DNA of 64,000 nucleotides from Flavobacterium gelatinilyticum (GCF_027111295.1 NZ_CP114287.1:5580001-5644000); one strand, 5' to 3'. Counted from the first letter of the stretch, positions 19,913 through 29,750 are shown. The notes: generated by a model from the sequence alone, not told the origin. Program-made: numbers and translations.

Positions 19913-20086
19913 TCCCGATAGTTATCGGGATTCACAGATTAGAAGGATTAAAAATTCTGCCGAATCTGCAAAATCTGCGAGAGTAAAAAAATTTCACGCA
20001 GATTTAAAAAAGATCAAAGCAGATCAAACAGATTTTAAAAAAAATAATCTGCGCAAATCAGCTTAAATCAGCAAAATCTGCGTGAA
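19913..20086. repeat. Repeat block upstream of GH140
   Basis: Contains the palindrome TCCCGATAGTTATCGGGA (19913-19930) and a stretch of AATCTGC / GCAGATTT / CAGATT words (19963-20086). About 110 bases of it (19963-20074) reappear as a direct repeat at 21723-21832, so the GH140 gene is bracketed by two copies. Confidence 0.75.
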
Positions 20087-20174
20087 ATAAAAATTAAGAC
20101 AAAGCTTGGGAAAATCCATTAAATCAGTTAAATCTGTGGCTAAAAAATAAAAACACAATTCAAAAACAACCAAA

Positions 20175-21578
20175 ATGAATCTGAAAATAAAATCTTTATA
20201 CGCTCTTAGTATAAGCTTTATGTTTACAGCACAAAGCGGATTTTCGCAATCTGCTAAAACAAAAGCATCACTGCCTGAAATCAAAGTATCTAAAAATCAG
20301 CATTATTTTGTTACCGAAAACGAAAAACCATTTTTCTGGCTTGGCGACACAGGCTGGCTCACATTCGGAAAACTGGACAGACCGGGAATTGAGAAATATT
20401 TTAAAGACAGAAAAGACAAAGGATTCAATGTTGTTCAGGTAATGGTTTTGCACAACATCAATGCCGTTAACGTTTATGGTTCTTCGGCTTTAATCAACGA
20501 AGACGTTTCGAAACCGCTGATTACAGCTGGAAATGATTTCAAAGATCCAAAACAATACGATTATTGGGATCACGTAGATTATACGCTGGATGTGGCTCAG
20601 AAAAACGGAATTTACCTTGCAATGGTGCCGGTTTGGGGAACAAACGTTTCAAAAGGAAATAAAGTAAGCAAAGAACAAGCAACAGAATATGCTCAGTTTT
20701 TGGCCAATCGATATAAAAACAGAACCAACGTAATTTGGTTAAACGGTGGAGACACGCACGGAAACGAATTTCAAGATATCTGGAATGCTATCGGAAATAC
20801 TTTAAAAACCAGTAATCCAAATCAGTTAGTGACTTTTCACCCGTTTGGAAGAACCGATTCTTCAGAGAACTTCCACAACGAAAAATGGCTGGATTTCAAC
20901 ATGTTTCAATCAGGACACAGAAGATACGATCAGGATTCAGTGAAAACAAATTTCAAAGAAGACAATTACAAATTTGTTTTAAGAGATTTCGAATTAAAAC
21001 CAACAAAACCTACACTTGACGGAGAACCTTCTTACGAAGCAATTCCACACGGCTTGCACGACACATTACAGCCAAAATGGACAGCAAGCGATGTACGTCG
21101 TTACGGATATTGGTCGGTTTTATCAGGTGGAGCAGGTTACACATACGGGCACAACGCCGTAATGCAAATGTTCAGAAAAGGCGATAAACCAGCTTATGGA
21201 AATAAAGAATTATGGACATCAGCAATCAATGCGCCTGGAGCAAAACAAATGGTGTATATCAAGAAATTAATGGAAGAATTTCCGTTTTTAGAAGGAACTC
21301 CGGATGTTTCATTAGTCGTTAACCAAGGAGAAAAATACGATTATATTCCGGCAATAAAAGGAGAAAAATATGCTTTGCTTTACACGTACAATGGAAGAAT
21401 AATCGAAGTAAAACTAGGAAAAATCGCCGGCGATAAATTCGAAGCGACTTGGTACAATCCAAGAAACGGCAAGAAAACCAAAATCGGAACATTTGACAAT
21501 AAAGGAACTCAAAACTTCCAGCCAGAAGGCAAAAAAGAAGATGGCAATGACTGGGTTTTGATTTTGAAATCTAAGTAG
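20175..21578 (+). CDS. GH140 apiosidase-like glycosidase (DUF4038)
   Basis: GH140 enzymes release apiose from the GalA backbone, the link that carries RG-II side chains (family knowledge; BT1012 is the model). The 467-residue protein has a signal peptide ending GFSQ, the DUF4038 barrel beginning FFWLGDTGWLTF (53-64), and a C-terminal domain like the putative collagenase collagen-binding fold (from about 375). Candidate catalytic residues are D193 in WLNGGDTHG and E284 in LDGEPSYE, matching the acid/base and nucleophile positions reported for the family. Length is normal. Other DUF4038 proteins exist with unproven activity, so the apiose call rests on context and these two motifs. It is flanked on both sides by near-identical repeats. 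Confidence 0.85.
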   Translation: MNLKIKSLYALSISFMFTAQSGFSQSAKTKASLPEIKVSKNQHYFVTENEKPFFWLGDTGWLTFGKLDRPGIEKYFKDRKDKGFNVVQVMVLHNINAVNVYGSSALINEDVSKPLITAGNDFKDPKQYDYWDHVDYTLDVAQKNGIYLAMVPVWGTNVSKGNKVSKEQATEYAQFLANRYKNRTNVIWLNGGDTHGNEFQDIWNAIGNTLKTSNPNQLVTFHPFGRTDSSENFHNEKWLDFNMFQSGHRRYDQDSVKTNFKEDNYKFVLRDFELKPTKPTLDGEPSYEAIPHGLHDTLQPKWTASDVRRYGYWSVLSGGAGYTYGHNAVMQMFRKGDKPAYGNKELWTSAINAPGAKQMVYIKKLMEEFPFLEGTPDVSLVVNQGEKYDYIPAIKGEKYALLYTYNGRIIEVKLGKIAGDKFEATWYNPRNGKKTKIGTFDNKGTQNFQPEGKKEDGNDWVLILKSK

Positions 21579-21682
21579 TAATTAGTGAAAAGTAAAAAGT
21601 AATTAGTCAAAAGACTTTTAGAGTATAATACTCTCGCAGATTTTGCAGATCAAGCAGATAAAAAATCCTTTTAATCTGTGAA

Positions 21683-21851
21683 TCCCGATAGCTATCGGGA
21701 GTGGAAAAAAATAAATCTGAACAATCTGCCAAATCTGCGAGAGTAAAATTTTTTCACGCAGATTTAAAAAAAATCAAAGCAGATTAAACAGATTTTTAAT
21801 ATTTGATTTGCGCAGATCAGCTAAAATCAGCAATCCCGATAACTATCGGGA
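21683..21851. repeat. Repeat block downstream of GH140
   Basis: Palindromes TCCCGATAGCTATCGGGA (21683-21700) and TCCCGATAACTATCGGGA (21834-21851) enclose a direct repeat of the block upstream of GH140 (21723-21832 versus 19963-20074). It overlaps a spurious N-terminal extension of the GH28 reading frame. Confidence 0.75.
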
Positions 21852-21877
21852 GCGTGAAACCAAAAAACAACACAACC

Positions 21878-23449
21878 ATGAAAATCAAAAATATACTATT
21901 CATACTCTGTTTCATCACCAGCTTAACAACATTCGCACACGACGGCTGGTACAACATCCTAAACGAAGGCGGAAACAACAAAGGCTTAAAATGCACCGAT
22001 GCCATTCAGAAAACAATCGAAAAAGCATCTAAAAATGGCGGAGGAACCATCTTTTTCCCAGCTGGAGAATACTTAACAGGCGCTTTAACATTAAGAAGCA
22101 ACATCACCATTCATTTAGATTCTGGAGCGCTTTTAAAGTTCTCAGAAAACTTCGATGATTTCTTGCCGTATGTAGAAATGCGTTACGAAGGAATCGTAAT
22201 GAAAAGTTTCCAACCATTATTTTACGCCAAAGATGTAGAAAACATCACCATCAAAGGAAGAGGAGTAATCGACGGACAAGGAAAAGCATGGTGGAATGAA
22301 GTTTACAGAATTGAAACAGCCAAAGAACCGCTTCCGCCAACAAAATACCAAACCATGTGGGAAGAGCAAAACAAAGGTCTTTACACAGAACCATATTACA
22401 AAAGAACGGTTGACAAGAAATTCTTCAGACCATCTTTCTTTCAGGCTTACAACTGTAAAAATATTTTGATCGAAGGCGTAACCTTTCAAAATTCACCATT
22501 TTGGACCATTAACCCAGAATTTTGTGATAATGTAACGGTTACAGGAATTTCGATTTTCAATCCGCATTCGCCAAATACAGACGGTATTAATCCATCTTCT
22601 TGTACCAATGTTCGCATTTCAAACTGCCATATCAGCGTAGGAGATGACTGTATTACCATCAAATCCGGAAGAGACGGCGACGGTCGTAAATACGGAAAAG
22701 CAACAGAAAATGTAACCATCACAAACTGTACGATGTTAAGCGGACACGGCGGCGTGGTTATCGGAAGTGAAATGTCGGGTGGAATCAAAAAAATCACAAT
22801 TTCAAACTGTGTTTTTGACGGAACTGATAGAGGAATCCGTATCAAGTCTGCTCGCGGAAGAGGCGGAGTGGTAGAAGACATTCGCGTTGATAATATCGTC
22901 ATGAAAAACATCAAAGAAGAAGCTTTTGTATTAAGCCTTTTTTACGATAAAGGCACTAAAGTCGAGCCTGTAACAGAGAAAACGCCGATTTTCAGAAACA
23001 TTCACATGAGCAACATTACAGCTTCAAACGTGAACAAAGCAGGACAGATTTTAGGAATCACAGAAATGCCAATTCAAAACATCACTTTTTCAAACATCAA
23101 CATCGACGGAAAAGAAGGTTTTACTGTAAATACAGCGACAGATGTTGAATTTCATGATGTAAAAGTAAACGCAACTATAGGTTCTTCTTTCAAAATTTCA
23201 GACTCAAAAAATGTAATTTTAGACAACGTTGGATCTTCAACACCAATAAAAAATGTTCCGGTTATCAAATTAAATAATGTTTCTAATGCTTTAATCAACA
23301 ATAATTTTCCATTTAATGCAACCGATATTTTTATCGAAGCAGATGGAAAAGAAACGAAGAATATTTTCTTGAAAAACAATGTTTTAAACAACGTAACAAC
23401 GAAAATTAAAAAAGGCGCTTCTTTAGATAAAAAAGCGATTACAGAATAA
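21878..23449 (+). CDS. GH28 polygalacturonase-family enzyme
   Basis: Hydrolyses galacturonan or rhamnogalacturonan backbones. The start at 21878 (MKIKNILFILCFITSL) gives a clean signal peptide ending FAHD; the ORF is open back to 21803 but that part is repeat DNA. The 523-residue beta-helix carries all GH28 signatures: SPNTDGIN (about 230-237), VGDDCITIKSG (about 253-263), GHGGVVIGSE (about 289) and RIKSARGRGG (about 320). Cleavage appears to be before His instead of the Gln seen in most neighbours. The long insert near FFRPSFFQAYN and the FWTINP element are typical of exo-type or RG-type bacterial GH28 enzymes, so simple endo-polygalacturonase is not assured. Confidence 0.93.
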   Translation: MKIKNILFILCFITSLTTFAHDGWYNILNEGGNNKGLKCTDAIQKTIEKASKNGGGTIFFPAGEYLTGALTLRSNITIHLDSGALLKFSENFDDFLPYVEMRYEGIVMKSFQPLFYAKDVENITIKGRGVIDGQGKAWWNEVYRIETAKEPLPPTKYQTMWEEQNKGLYTEPYYKRTVDKKFFRPSFFQAYNCKNILIEGVTFQNSPFWTINPEFCDNVTVTGISIFNPHSPNTDGINPSSCTNVRISNCHISVGDDCITIKSGRDGDGRKYGKATENVTITNCTMLSGHGGVVIGSEMSGGIKKITISNCVFDGTDRGIRIKSARGRGGVVEDIRVDNIVMKNIKEEAFVLSLFYDKGTKVEPVTEKTPIFRNIHMSNITASNVNKAGQILGITEMPIQNITFSNINIDGKEGFTVNTATDVEFHDVKVNATIGSSFKISDSKNVILDNVGSSTPIKNVPVIKLNNVSNALINNNFPFNATDIFIEADGKETKNIFLKNNVLNNVTTKIKKGASLDKKAITE

Positions 23450-23458
23450 TTTCACGTT

Positions 23459-23741
23459 CCTGCAAGGTTTTCAAAACCTTGTAGGTATTTTAATAATTAT
23501 ATTTAGAAGCAGAAACAAAAGACATTTTTGGAAACATCGTCCCGCTCTTCGTTACAATCTTTTGTATCTCGTTAAATAAACGAGACACAAAAGGATTTCC
23601 ACTGCGATCGGGGCTAAAGAGAAAGATTTGGCTTTTTTGCTATCAATAAGAAAGGTCTAATCCTGCAAGGTTTCCAAAACCTTGTAGGTTTCAGGATTAA
23701 ACGTAAAATATATACCTACAAGGTTTTGAAAACCTTGCAGG
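23459..23741. repeat. Three copies of the CCTGCAAGG imperfect palindrome (family B)
   Basis: Forward copies at 23459-23485 and 23662-23688, reverse copy at 23715-23741. Arms CCTGCAAGG and CCTTGTAGG pair with one G.T wobble in forward sense, but with an A.C mismatch in reverse sense. The first copy begins 10 bases after the GH28 stop and the reverse copy ends 15 bases before the GH43 start. The rest of this 307-bp gap holds CACAAAAGGATTTCCACTGC-type words and no gene. Confidence 0.85.
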
Positions 23742-23756
23742 AGAACAGAAAAAGAC

Positions 23757-24674
23757 ATGAAAAAAATATTCATCCTATTAACCTTTTCATTTTTTGCGAT
23801 ATCTTACGCGCAGAAAAAGAAGGAAATCTATCTTTTTACATCGTTTAGAGAACCCGCAACAGAAGGCTTATATTTGGCATACAGTGAAGACGGTTACAAC
23901 TGGAAAGGTTTAGAAGGATCATTCTTAAAACCAGAAATCGGAGCGAGTAAAATCATGCGTGACCCTTCTATTACCAAAGGAGCTGACGGGACGTATCATA
24001 TGGTTTGGACAACGGATTGGAAAGGCGGAAATGGTTTTGGATATGCAAGTTCTAAAGATTTGATTCATTGGTCAGAACAACAATATATTCCAGTTATGAA
24101 AAACGAGCCTGAAGTAATAAACGTTTGGGCACCGGAAATTTTTTATGACGATGTGAAAAAGGAATACATTATTATTTGGGCATCGACAATTCCGTTTAGA
24201 TATCCAAAAGGTGTGGAAGAAGAGAAAAACAACCACAGAATGTATTATGTAACGACTAAAGATTTCAAAACTTTTTCGGATACAAAATTATATTACGACC
24301 CAGGTTTCAGTGTAATTGACTGTGTAATTGTCAAAAAAGGGAAGAAAGATTTTGTTTTGGTTTTAAAAGACAACACAAGACCAATGCGAAACATAAAAGT
24401 AGCTTTCGGAAAATCGCCTTTAGGTCCGTTTGAAAAAAGCTCTGAACCTTTAACCGAGTATTTATCAGAAGGTCCGACAGTTGTCAAAGTTGGGAAAAAC
24501 TGGTTGTTGTATTATGACAATTACGGTTCAAAAAATTATAAAGCTTTAAGCACTACAGATTTTGTTCATTTTGAAGATGTTTCATCCAAAATAAGTCTTC
24601 CGGAAGGACACAAACACGGAACGATTACAACAATTTCAAGCGAAGTTTTAAAAGGATTAATTGACAAGAAATAG
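23757..24674 (+). CDS. GH43-like five-bladed propeller glycosidase
   Basis: GH43-type enzymes remove arabinose, xylose or galactose from side chains. The 305-residue protein has a signal peptide ending SYAQ and a single five-bladed beta-propeller. The usual acidic triad can be assigned: D69 in IMRDPSITK, D188 in SVIDCVIVKK and E238 in LSEGPTVVK. There is no accessory beta-sandwich, so it is a minimal single-domain enzyme. Blade motifs such as YLAYSEDGYNW, GYASSKDLIHW and YVTTKDFKTF are regular. The subfamily, and so the sugar, cannot be fixed from sequence alone. Confidence 0.82.
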   Translation: MKKIFILLTFSFFAISYAQKKKEIYLFTSFREPATEGLYLAYSEDGYNWKGLEGSFLKPEIGASKIMRDPSITKGADGTYHMVWTTDWKGGNGFGYASSKDLIHWSEQQYIPVMKNEPEVINVWAPEIFYDDVKKEYIIIWASTIPFRYPKGVEEEKNNHRMYYVTTKDFKTFSDTKLYYDPGFSVIDCVIVKKGKKDFVLVLKDNTRPMRNIKVAFGKSPLGPFEKSSEPLTEYLSEGPTVVKVGKNWLLYYDNYGSKNYKALSTTDFVHFEDVSSKISLPEGHKHGTITTISSEVLKGLIDKK

Positions 24675-24689
24675 AATTTCAAATGCAGA

Positions 24690-24716
24690 CCTAACAGGTT
24701 TTCAAAACCTGTTAGG
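24690..24716. repeat. Family A palindrome
   Basis: CCTAACAGGTTTT and AAAACCTGTTAGG arms in the 73-bp gap between GH43 and the next gene. Confidence 0.85.
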
Positions 24717-24747
24717 TCTCTTAGAAGTTTAAAAAATACCAAAAAGA

Positions 24748-26613
24748 ATGATTACTTTCCAAAACATAAAAGCCAACATCATCACCACAGCCACAATTCT
24801 TTTGGTTGGAACGGCTGTAAATGCTCAAAACGACACCGTTCGTTATGTTGGTAAAACACTTTCAAACATCGATTACCATCACGGAATGTTAAGTCCGGCA
24901 GTTGGAGTTCACGCCACACAAATTATGCGTGCAAGCCGTGAACATCCAGAAAAAGCAGATGGTTTTGGATGGACGTACAATCACCAGCCGATGATGGCGT
25001 ATTGGAATAATACCTTTTATCTTCATTATTTAAGCGATCCTTCAGGAGAACATATTCCGCCAAGTCAGACTTTAATTATGAGTTCTAAAGATGGCGTAAC
25101 GTGGACAAAACCAGAAGTTATTTTCCCAATTTACAGAATTCCTGACGGATGGAAAAAAGAAGGTGTAGAAGGCGTTGCCAAAAATCTGGATGCGATTATG
25201 CACCAAAGAATGGGTTTTTATACTTCAAAAGACAAACGACTTTTTGCTTTGGCATATTACGGAATAGCAATGGATGAAAAAGACGATCCAAACGACGGAA
25301 AAGGAATTGGACGTGTGATTCGTGAAATCAAAAAAGATGGAAGTTTTGGCGAAATCTATTTCATCAGATACAATAAAACTTGGGACAAATCGAAATCAAA
25401 ATTCCCATTTTATACCGCTTCAAAAGACAAAGGATTCAAAAAAGCCTGCGAAGAAATTTTATCTAATCCGTTGATGTTACAGCAATGGGTTGAAGAAGCC
25501 GATCGCGATGACGAATTGATTCCGTTACAGAAACCATACAAAGCGTTTAGTTATTATCATTTAGCAAACGGAAATGTGGTTGGTTTATGGAAACACGCTT
25601 TAACGTCTATCAGTAGAGACGGAGGAAAATCTTGGGATTATATGCCGTTGCGTGCGCCAGGTTTTGTAAACAGCAATGCTAAAATCTGGGGACAAAAAAC
25701 GTCAGATAATCGTTATGCGACTCTTTACAATCCGTCAGAATACCGTTGGCCTTTGGCAATTTCTACAAGTGATGACGGATTAAATTATAAAGATTTATTG
25801 TTGGTTCACGGAGAAGTGAGTCCGATGCGTTATGGCGGAAACTACAAATCGGCAGGACCTCAATACGTACGTGGAATCACAGAAGGAGACGGAACTCCGC
25901 CAGACGGAAAAATCTGGGTGGGTTACAGCGTGAATAAAGAAGATATTTGGGTAGCGTCGATTCCAGTTCCAGTAACTTCGGTGGTGACAGAACACGCTAA
26001 TGATGTCTTCAATAATCTTCCAAACGGAGAAGAATTAAAAATGTGGAATACCTACGATCTTTCTTGGGCTTCGACAAAAATCGAAAAGAAAGCCGATGGT
26101 AAAAAATGGCTGACTTTAAGAGATCAGGATTATTTTGATTATTCTCGTGCCGAAAGAGTTATTCCTTTCACATCAAAATTAGAAGCTGTTTTCACGGTAA
26201 TGCCAGAACAGAATAATCATGGTTTATTGCAGATTGAATTTCAAAATAAACAAGGTTTGCCATCCGTAAGATTGACTTTCGACAGCGACGGACAATTGAA
26301 AGTGAAAACCGGAGCTCGTTTCAACACAATTGCAAAATACGAAGCAAACAAAACATATAAAGTTACTGTAAAGTTAGACGCTAAAAACCGTCAGTACACT
26401 GTAAAAGTAAACGACGAGAAAGAATCAACAAAGATATTTTATGCGCCAACAGATGGTTTTGAACGAATTATGTTCCGCACAGGAGAGCAAAGACATAATC
26501 CAAATCCTGACACAGCGCCAGACACAGACGATTATGACGACCTGCCTCAAACCGGAAAACAAATCCCTGAAGCAGTATTCAATATCGAATCGTTAGTAAC
26601 GAAAAAGTTGTAA
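24748..26613 (+). CDS. Secreted beta-propeller plus lectin-like protein, activity unknown
   Basis: The family is not recognised with certainty. The 621-residue protein has a signal peptide ending VNAQ. Residues about 30-410 show sialidase-like propeller blades with Asp-box-like turns (SSKDGVTWTKP, SISRDGGKSWDYMP, STSDDGLNYKDLL) and conserved-looking His/Arg/Tyr clusters (NIDYHHGMLSP, THQ-like IMHQRMGF, YNPSEYRWP). Residues about 430-600 look like a concanavalin-A-type jelly roll (LEAVFTVMPEQNNHGLLQIEF, VTVKLDAKNRQYTVKVND). Such folds occur in GH33, GH145 and propeller lyases, so it is probably an enzyme on a pectin side chain with a carbohydrate-binding tail. It is placed between GH43 and GH78. 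Confidence 0.6.
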   Translation: MITFQNIKANIITTATILLVGTAVNAQNDTVRYVGKTLSNIDYHHGMLSPAVGVHATQIMRASREHPEKADGFGWTYNHQPMMAYWNNTFYLHYLSDPSGEHIPPSQTLIMSSKDGVTWTKPEVIFPIYRIPDGWKKEGVEGVAKNLDAIMHQRMGFYTSKDKRLFALAYYGIAMDEKDDPNDGKGIGRVIREIKKDGSFGEIYFIRYNKTWDKSKSKFPFYTASKDKGFKKACEEILSNPLMLQQWVEEADRDDELIPLQKPYKAFSYYHLANGNVVGLWKHALTSISRDGGKSWDYMPLRAPGFVNSNAKIWGQKTSDNRYATLYNPSEYRWPLAISTSDDGLNYKDLLLVHGEVSPMRYGGNYKSAGPQYVRGITEGDGTPPDGKIWVGYSVNKEDIWVASIPVPVTSVVTEHANDVFNNLPNGEELKMWNTYDLSWASTKIEKKADGKKWLTLRDQDYFDYSRAERVIPFTSKLEAVFTVMPEQNNHGLLQIEFQNKQGLPSVRLTFDSDGQLKVKTGARFNTIAKYEANKTYKVTVKLDAKNRQYTVKVNDEKESTKIFYAPTDGFERIMFRTGEQRHNPNPDTAPDTDDYDDLPQTGKQIPEAVFNIESLVTKKL

Positions 26614-26620
26614 ATTATAT

Positions 26621-26745
26621 AACGCGGATGAAACGGATTCGCTTTTGCGAAGACGCAGATTTACGCGGATTTTTTCTTTTTCAAATAACAAAAAAATCCG
26701 TTTTTATCCGCGTCTTTACGAAGTAAATCCGTGTCATCAGCGTTC
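26621..26745. repeat. Long inverted repeat, AACGCGGATGA type
   Basis: AACGCGGATGAAACGGATT (26621-26639) pairs with AATCCGTGTCATCAGCGTT (ending 26745) with two mismatches; inner arms such as ACGCGGATTTTTT and AAAAAATCCG extend it. It fills nearly the whole gap before the first GH78. Confidence 0.7.
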
Positions 26746-26761
26746 AATTTAAAAGTAAGAA

Positions 26762-29542
26762 ATGAAGAATTTCAAAAATATTGTATTAGCATTTTCTCTT
26801 TTAGTAACCGTAGTCTCTAAAGGACAAATTCTGCCTGTACGCTTAACAACAGAAATGGCTGAAAATCCATTAGCAGTTGTAGAGAATAAGCCAAAATTAA
26901 GCTGGCAATTGGTTTCAAAAGAATCCAATGCATCGCAAGTCGCTTATTTGATTTTAGTAGCTTCTTCGGAAGAAAAACTAAAAATGGACGACGGCGATAT
27001 CTGGAACAGCGGAAGAGTTAATACCGATAAAAACCTGCATATTGTTTATAGCGGAAAACCATTAAAAAACGAAACCAAATATTTCTGGAAAGTGAAAGTT
27101 TGGAATCAAGCTGGAAAAGTTTCAAAATGGAGTAGAAATGCTTCTTTTAGAATCGCGCCGTTAGAATCAGATTTGAATCCAACTTGGATTGGTGCTATAA
27201 CAAAGGCAGACAGTCATTTGCCAGAAGGAAGAACGTATCATACAGCGACTTTCAACAGAGAAAAAAAGAATTCGTTTATCAATGCTTCCGATTCTTTGTC
27301 AAGAAGAAGTATCATGCTTCGTAAACCTTTTGAAGTAGAAAAAGCAGTCAAAGAAGCCGTTGTTTACATTTCTGGTTTAGGACATTATGAACTGACAATC
27401 AACGGGAAAAAAGTGGGTAACAGCCAATTTGCACCACTTTGGACAGATTACGATAAAACGGTTAATTACAATGTGTACGAATTAAGCGCAAGAGATTTTC
27501 AAAAAGGCGATAACGTGATTGGCGTTCTGTTAGGAAACGGAATGTACAACACACTGGCTGAAAGATATACCAAATTCTTTGTAAGTTTTGGTCCGCCGAC
27601 ATTGTTCTTCAAAATGAAAATCAAATACAATGATGGTTCAGAAGAAATTGTAAAATCAGACGGAACTTGGAAATACAGCAAAAGTCCGATTACGTATAAC
27701 AGTATTTTTGGAGGAGAAGATTATAATGCCAACTTTGAGCAAAAAGGCTGGGGAAGTAAAGGATTCAAAGATAGAGACTGGAAAAAAGTAGTGATTCAGG
27801 AAGCACCAAAAGGTGTTTTAAGACCACAGACTGCACCGCCGGTTACAATTCAAAAACAATATGAAGTTAAAACGGTAAAAGAACTGAAACCGAATTTCTA
27901 TGTTTTTGATATGGGGCAGAATCTTTCAGGATTTCCAACTATCAAAGTAAAAGGAGAAAGAGGGCAATCGATTCGTGTTTGGGTTGCGGAAGGATTAAAT
28001 GAAGAAGGCACAATTGCGCAGGGAAGATCTGGAAAACCATATTACTACGATTATACTTTAAAAGGCGATGGAGTAGAAGAATGGACACCAAAATTCAGTT
28101 TCTACGGTTATCAATATGTTCAAATTGAAAACATTAATTATAAAGACGCTAAGAACAAAGATCTTCTAACTTTAGTAGATTTAAAATCGAATTTCATTTA
28201 CAATTCGGCAGGAGAAGCAGGAAGTTTTGCATGTTCAAACGAGATTTTCAATAAAACACACGAGCTGATTAACAACTCAATAAAAAGTAATTTCCAAAGC
28301 GTTTTCACTGATTGTCCACAACGTGAAAAATTAGGCTGGTTAGAAGAAATTCAGCTGAATGGTCCGGGTTTAATGTTCAATTACAACTTGCAGAATTTCC
28401 TTCCAGCAACAATGCAGAACATTTCTGATTCACAAAGAGAGAACGGTTTGATTCCGAGTATTGTGCCAGAATACATAATTTTTGGCGGTGATTTTACCGA
28501 TTCGCCAGAATGGGGCGTTACTGGTGTTATTCTGCCTTGGATGTATTATGAATATTACGGAGACGCTTCATTATTAGAGAAATATTTCCCTATAATGAAA
28601 AAGTATGTTGATTATCTAGAAACGAAATCTACCAATCACATCGTTTCTCACGGTTTAGGCGATTGGTACGATTACGGAACGCATGCTGCGGGATATTCAA
28701 AAAACAGCCCGATTGCGCTTTCGGCGACTTCGCATTATTATTACGGAGCATATTTGACAGCCAAAGCAGCTAAATTATTAGGGAAGACCGAAGATTATGA
28801 GAAATACGAAACATTGGCTTCTGAAATAAAAACAGCTTTCAACAGGGAATTTTTCAATCCGGAAACCAAACAATACGGAACGAATAGTCAGTTTAGTAAC
28901 TCTGTTCCGGTTTTTATGAATATTGTAGAGCCTCAGTACAAAGAAGCGGTTATGCAGAATTTATTAGCTGACATCAAAGAAAAAGGAGATCGTTTAACAA
29001 CGGGAGATGTTGGAAATCGCTATTTATTCCAAACTCTGGCAAGAAACGGCGAAAACGAAACGATGTACAGAATGCACAATCATTACGATGCGCCGGGTTA
29101 TGGTTTTCAGATTAAATTTGGCTTGACCACTTTAACGGAACAATGGGATCCGAGAAAAGGAAATTCTTGGAATCACTTCATGTTAGGTCAAATTGAGGAA
29201 TGGTTTTTCCAAAGTTTAGCCGGAATTATGTCTGATCCAGAAAAACCGGGTTTCAAACATTTCTTCATTCAGCCGGAAGTAGTTGGCGATATGACTTTCG
29301 CGAAAGCGGATTATGAATCGGTTTATGGAAAAATTGCTTCTTCTTGGGAGAAAAAAGACGGCAAGTTTATTTTGAAAGTTCAAATTCCTGTGAATACAAA
29401 AGCGACTATAAAATTACCTGTTTCTAAAGATTCAGAAATAAAAATTGATGGTAAAAAGGCTGGAGTAGGTTATAGCGAAAAAGATAAAAAACCAACGCTG
29501 GAACTTGGTTCAGGAATTTATACGATAGAATGTAAGTTGTAA
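26762..29542 (+). CDS. GH78 alpha-L-rhamnosidase (type with DCPQREKLGW motif)
   Basis: Removes alpha-linked L-rhamnose, a sugar of RG-I backbones and RG-II side chains. The 926-residue protein has a signal peptide ending SKGQ, an FnIII-like N-terminal domain (about 25-130, WNSGRV, YFWKVKVW), a beta-sandwich (about 165-340, AVVYISGLGHYELTINGKKVG), a second sandwich with YVFDMGQNLSGF, the (alpha/alpha)6 catalytic domain (about 460-830) and a C-terminal sandwich. The active-site block DCPQREKLGWLEE (about 517) contains the family acid residues. It differs from the second GH78 at 36984, which has the NERQPWLGD form; the pair therefore likely differ in substrate. Length and domain order are standard. 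Confidence 0.93.
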   Translation: MKNFKNIVLAFSLLVTVVSKGQILPVRLTTEMAENPLAVVENKPKLSWQLVSKESNASQVAYLILVASSEEKLKMDDGDIWNSGRVNTDKNLHIVYSGKPLKNETKYFWKVKVWNQAGKVSKWSRNASFRIAPLESDLNPTWIGAITKADSHLPEGRTYHTATFNREKKNSFINASDSLSRRSIMLRKPFEVEKAVKEAVVYISGLGHYELTINGKKVGNSQFAPLWTDYDKTVNYNVYELSARDFQKGDNVIGVLLGNGMYNTLAERYTKFFVSFGPPTLFFKMKIKYNDGSEEIVKSDGTWKYSKSPITYNSIFGGEDYNANFEQKGWGSKGFKDRDWKKVVIQEAPKGVLRPQTAPPVTIQKQYEVKTVKELKPNFYVFDMGQNLSGFPTIKVKGERGQSIRVWVAEGLNEEGTIAQGRSGKPYYYDYTLKGDGVEEWTPKFSFYGYQYVQIENINYKDAKNKDLLTLVDLKSNFIYNSAGEAGSFACSNEIFNKTHELINNSIKSNFQSVFTDCPQREKLGWLEEIQLNGPGLMFNYNLQNFLPATMQNISDSQRENGLIPSIVPEYIIFGGDFTDSPEWGVTGVILPWMYYEYYGDASLLEKYFPIMKKYVDYLETKSTNHIVSHGLGDWYDYGTHAAGYSKNSPIALSATSHYYYGAYLTAKAAKLLGKTEDYEKYETLASEIKTAFNREFFNPETKQYGTNSQFSNSVPVFMNIVEPQYKEAVMQNLLADIKEKGDRLTTGDVGNRYLFQTLARNGENETMYRMHNHYDAPGYGFQIKFGLTTLTEQWDPRKGNSWNHFMLGQIEEWFFQSLAGIMSDPEKPGFKHFFIQPEVVGDMTFAKADYESVYGKIASSWEKKDGKFILKVQIPVNTKATIKLPVSKDSEIKIDGKKAGVGYSEKDKKPTLELGSGIYTIECKL

Positions 29543-29608
29543 AATGTGAAATGTGATTTGTGAAAATGTAAAATCGCTATTCTACAGTAAAAAGATAAAA
29601 ATCAATTG

Positions 29609-29728
29609 CCTCCAGTTTTAACTGGAGGATACAAAATAAAGCAAGTCAGAAGGCTTTAGCCAAATGAATAAGTTTGGTTAAAGCCAATTTTTGAAAATCA
29701 ATTTGTTTTTCTCCAGTTAAAACTGGAG
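29609..29728. repeat. Nested inverted repeats, CCTCCAGTTTTAACTGGAGG type
   Basis: A near-perfect palindrome at 29609-29628 and its relative CTCCAGTTAAAACTGGAG at 29711-29728, both flanked by CAATTGCC or GGCAATT, make a larger inverted repeat. Between them GGCTTTAGCCAAA and TTTGGTTAAAGCC also pair. A related element is at 33819-33838. Confidence 0.75.
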
Positions 29729-29750
29729 GCAATTCAAAAAACATTTAATA

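Noticed and set aside
21803..21877. N-terminal extension of the GH28 frame
   Set aside because: It lies in repeat DNA; the ATG at 21878 gives a proper signal peptide.
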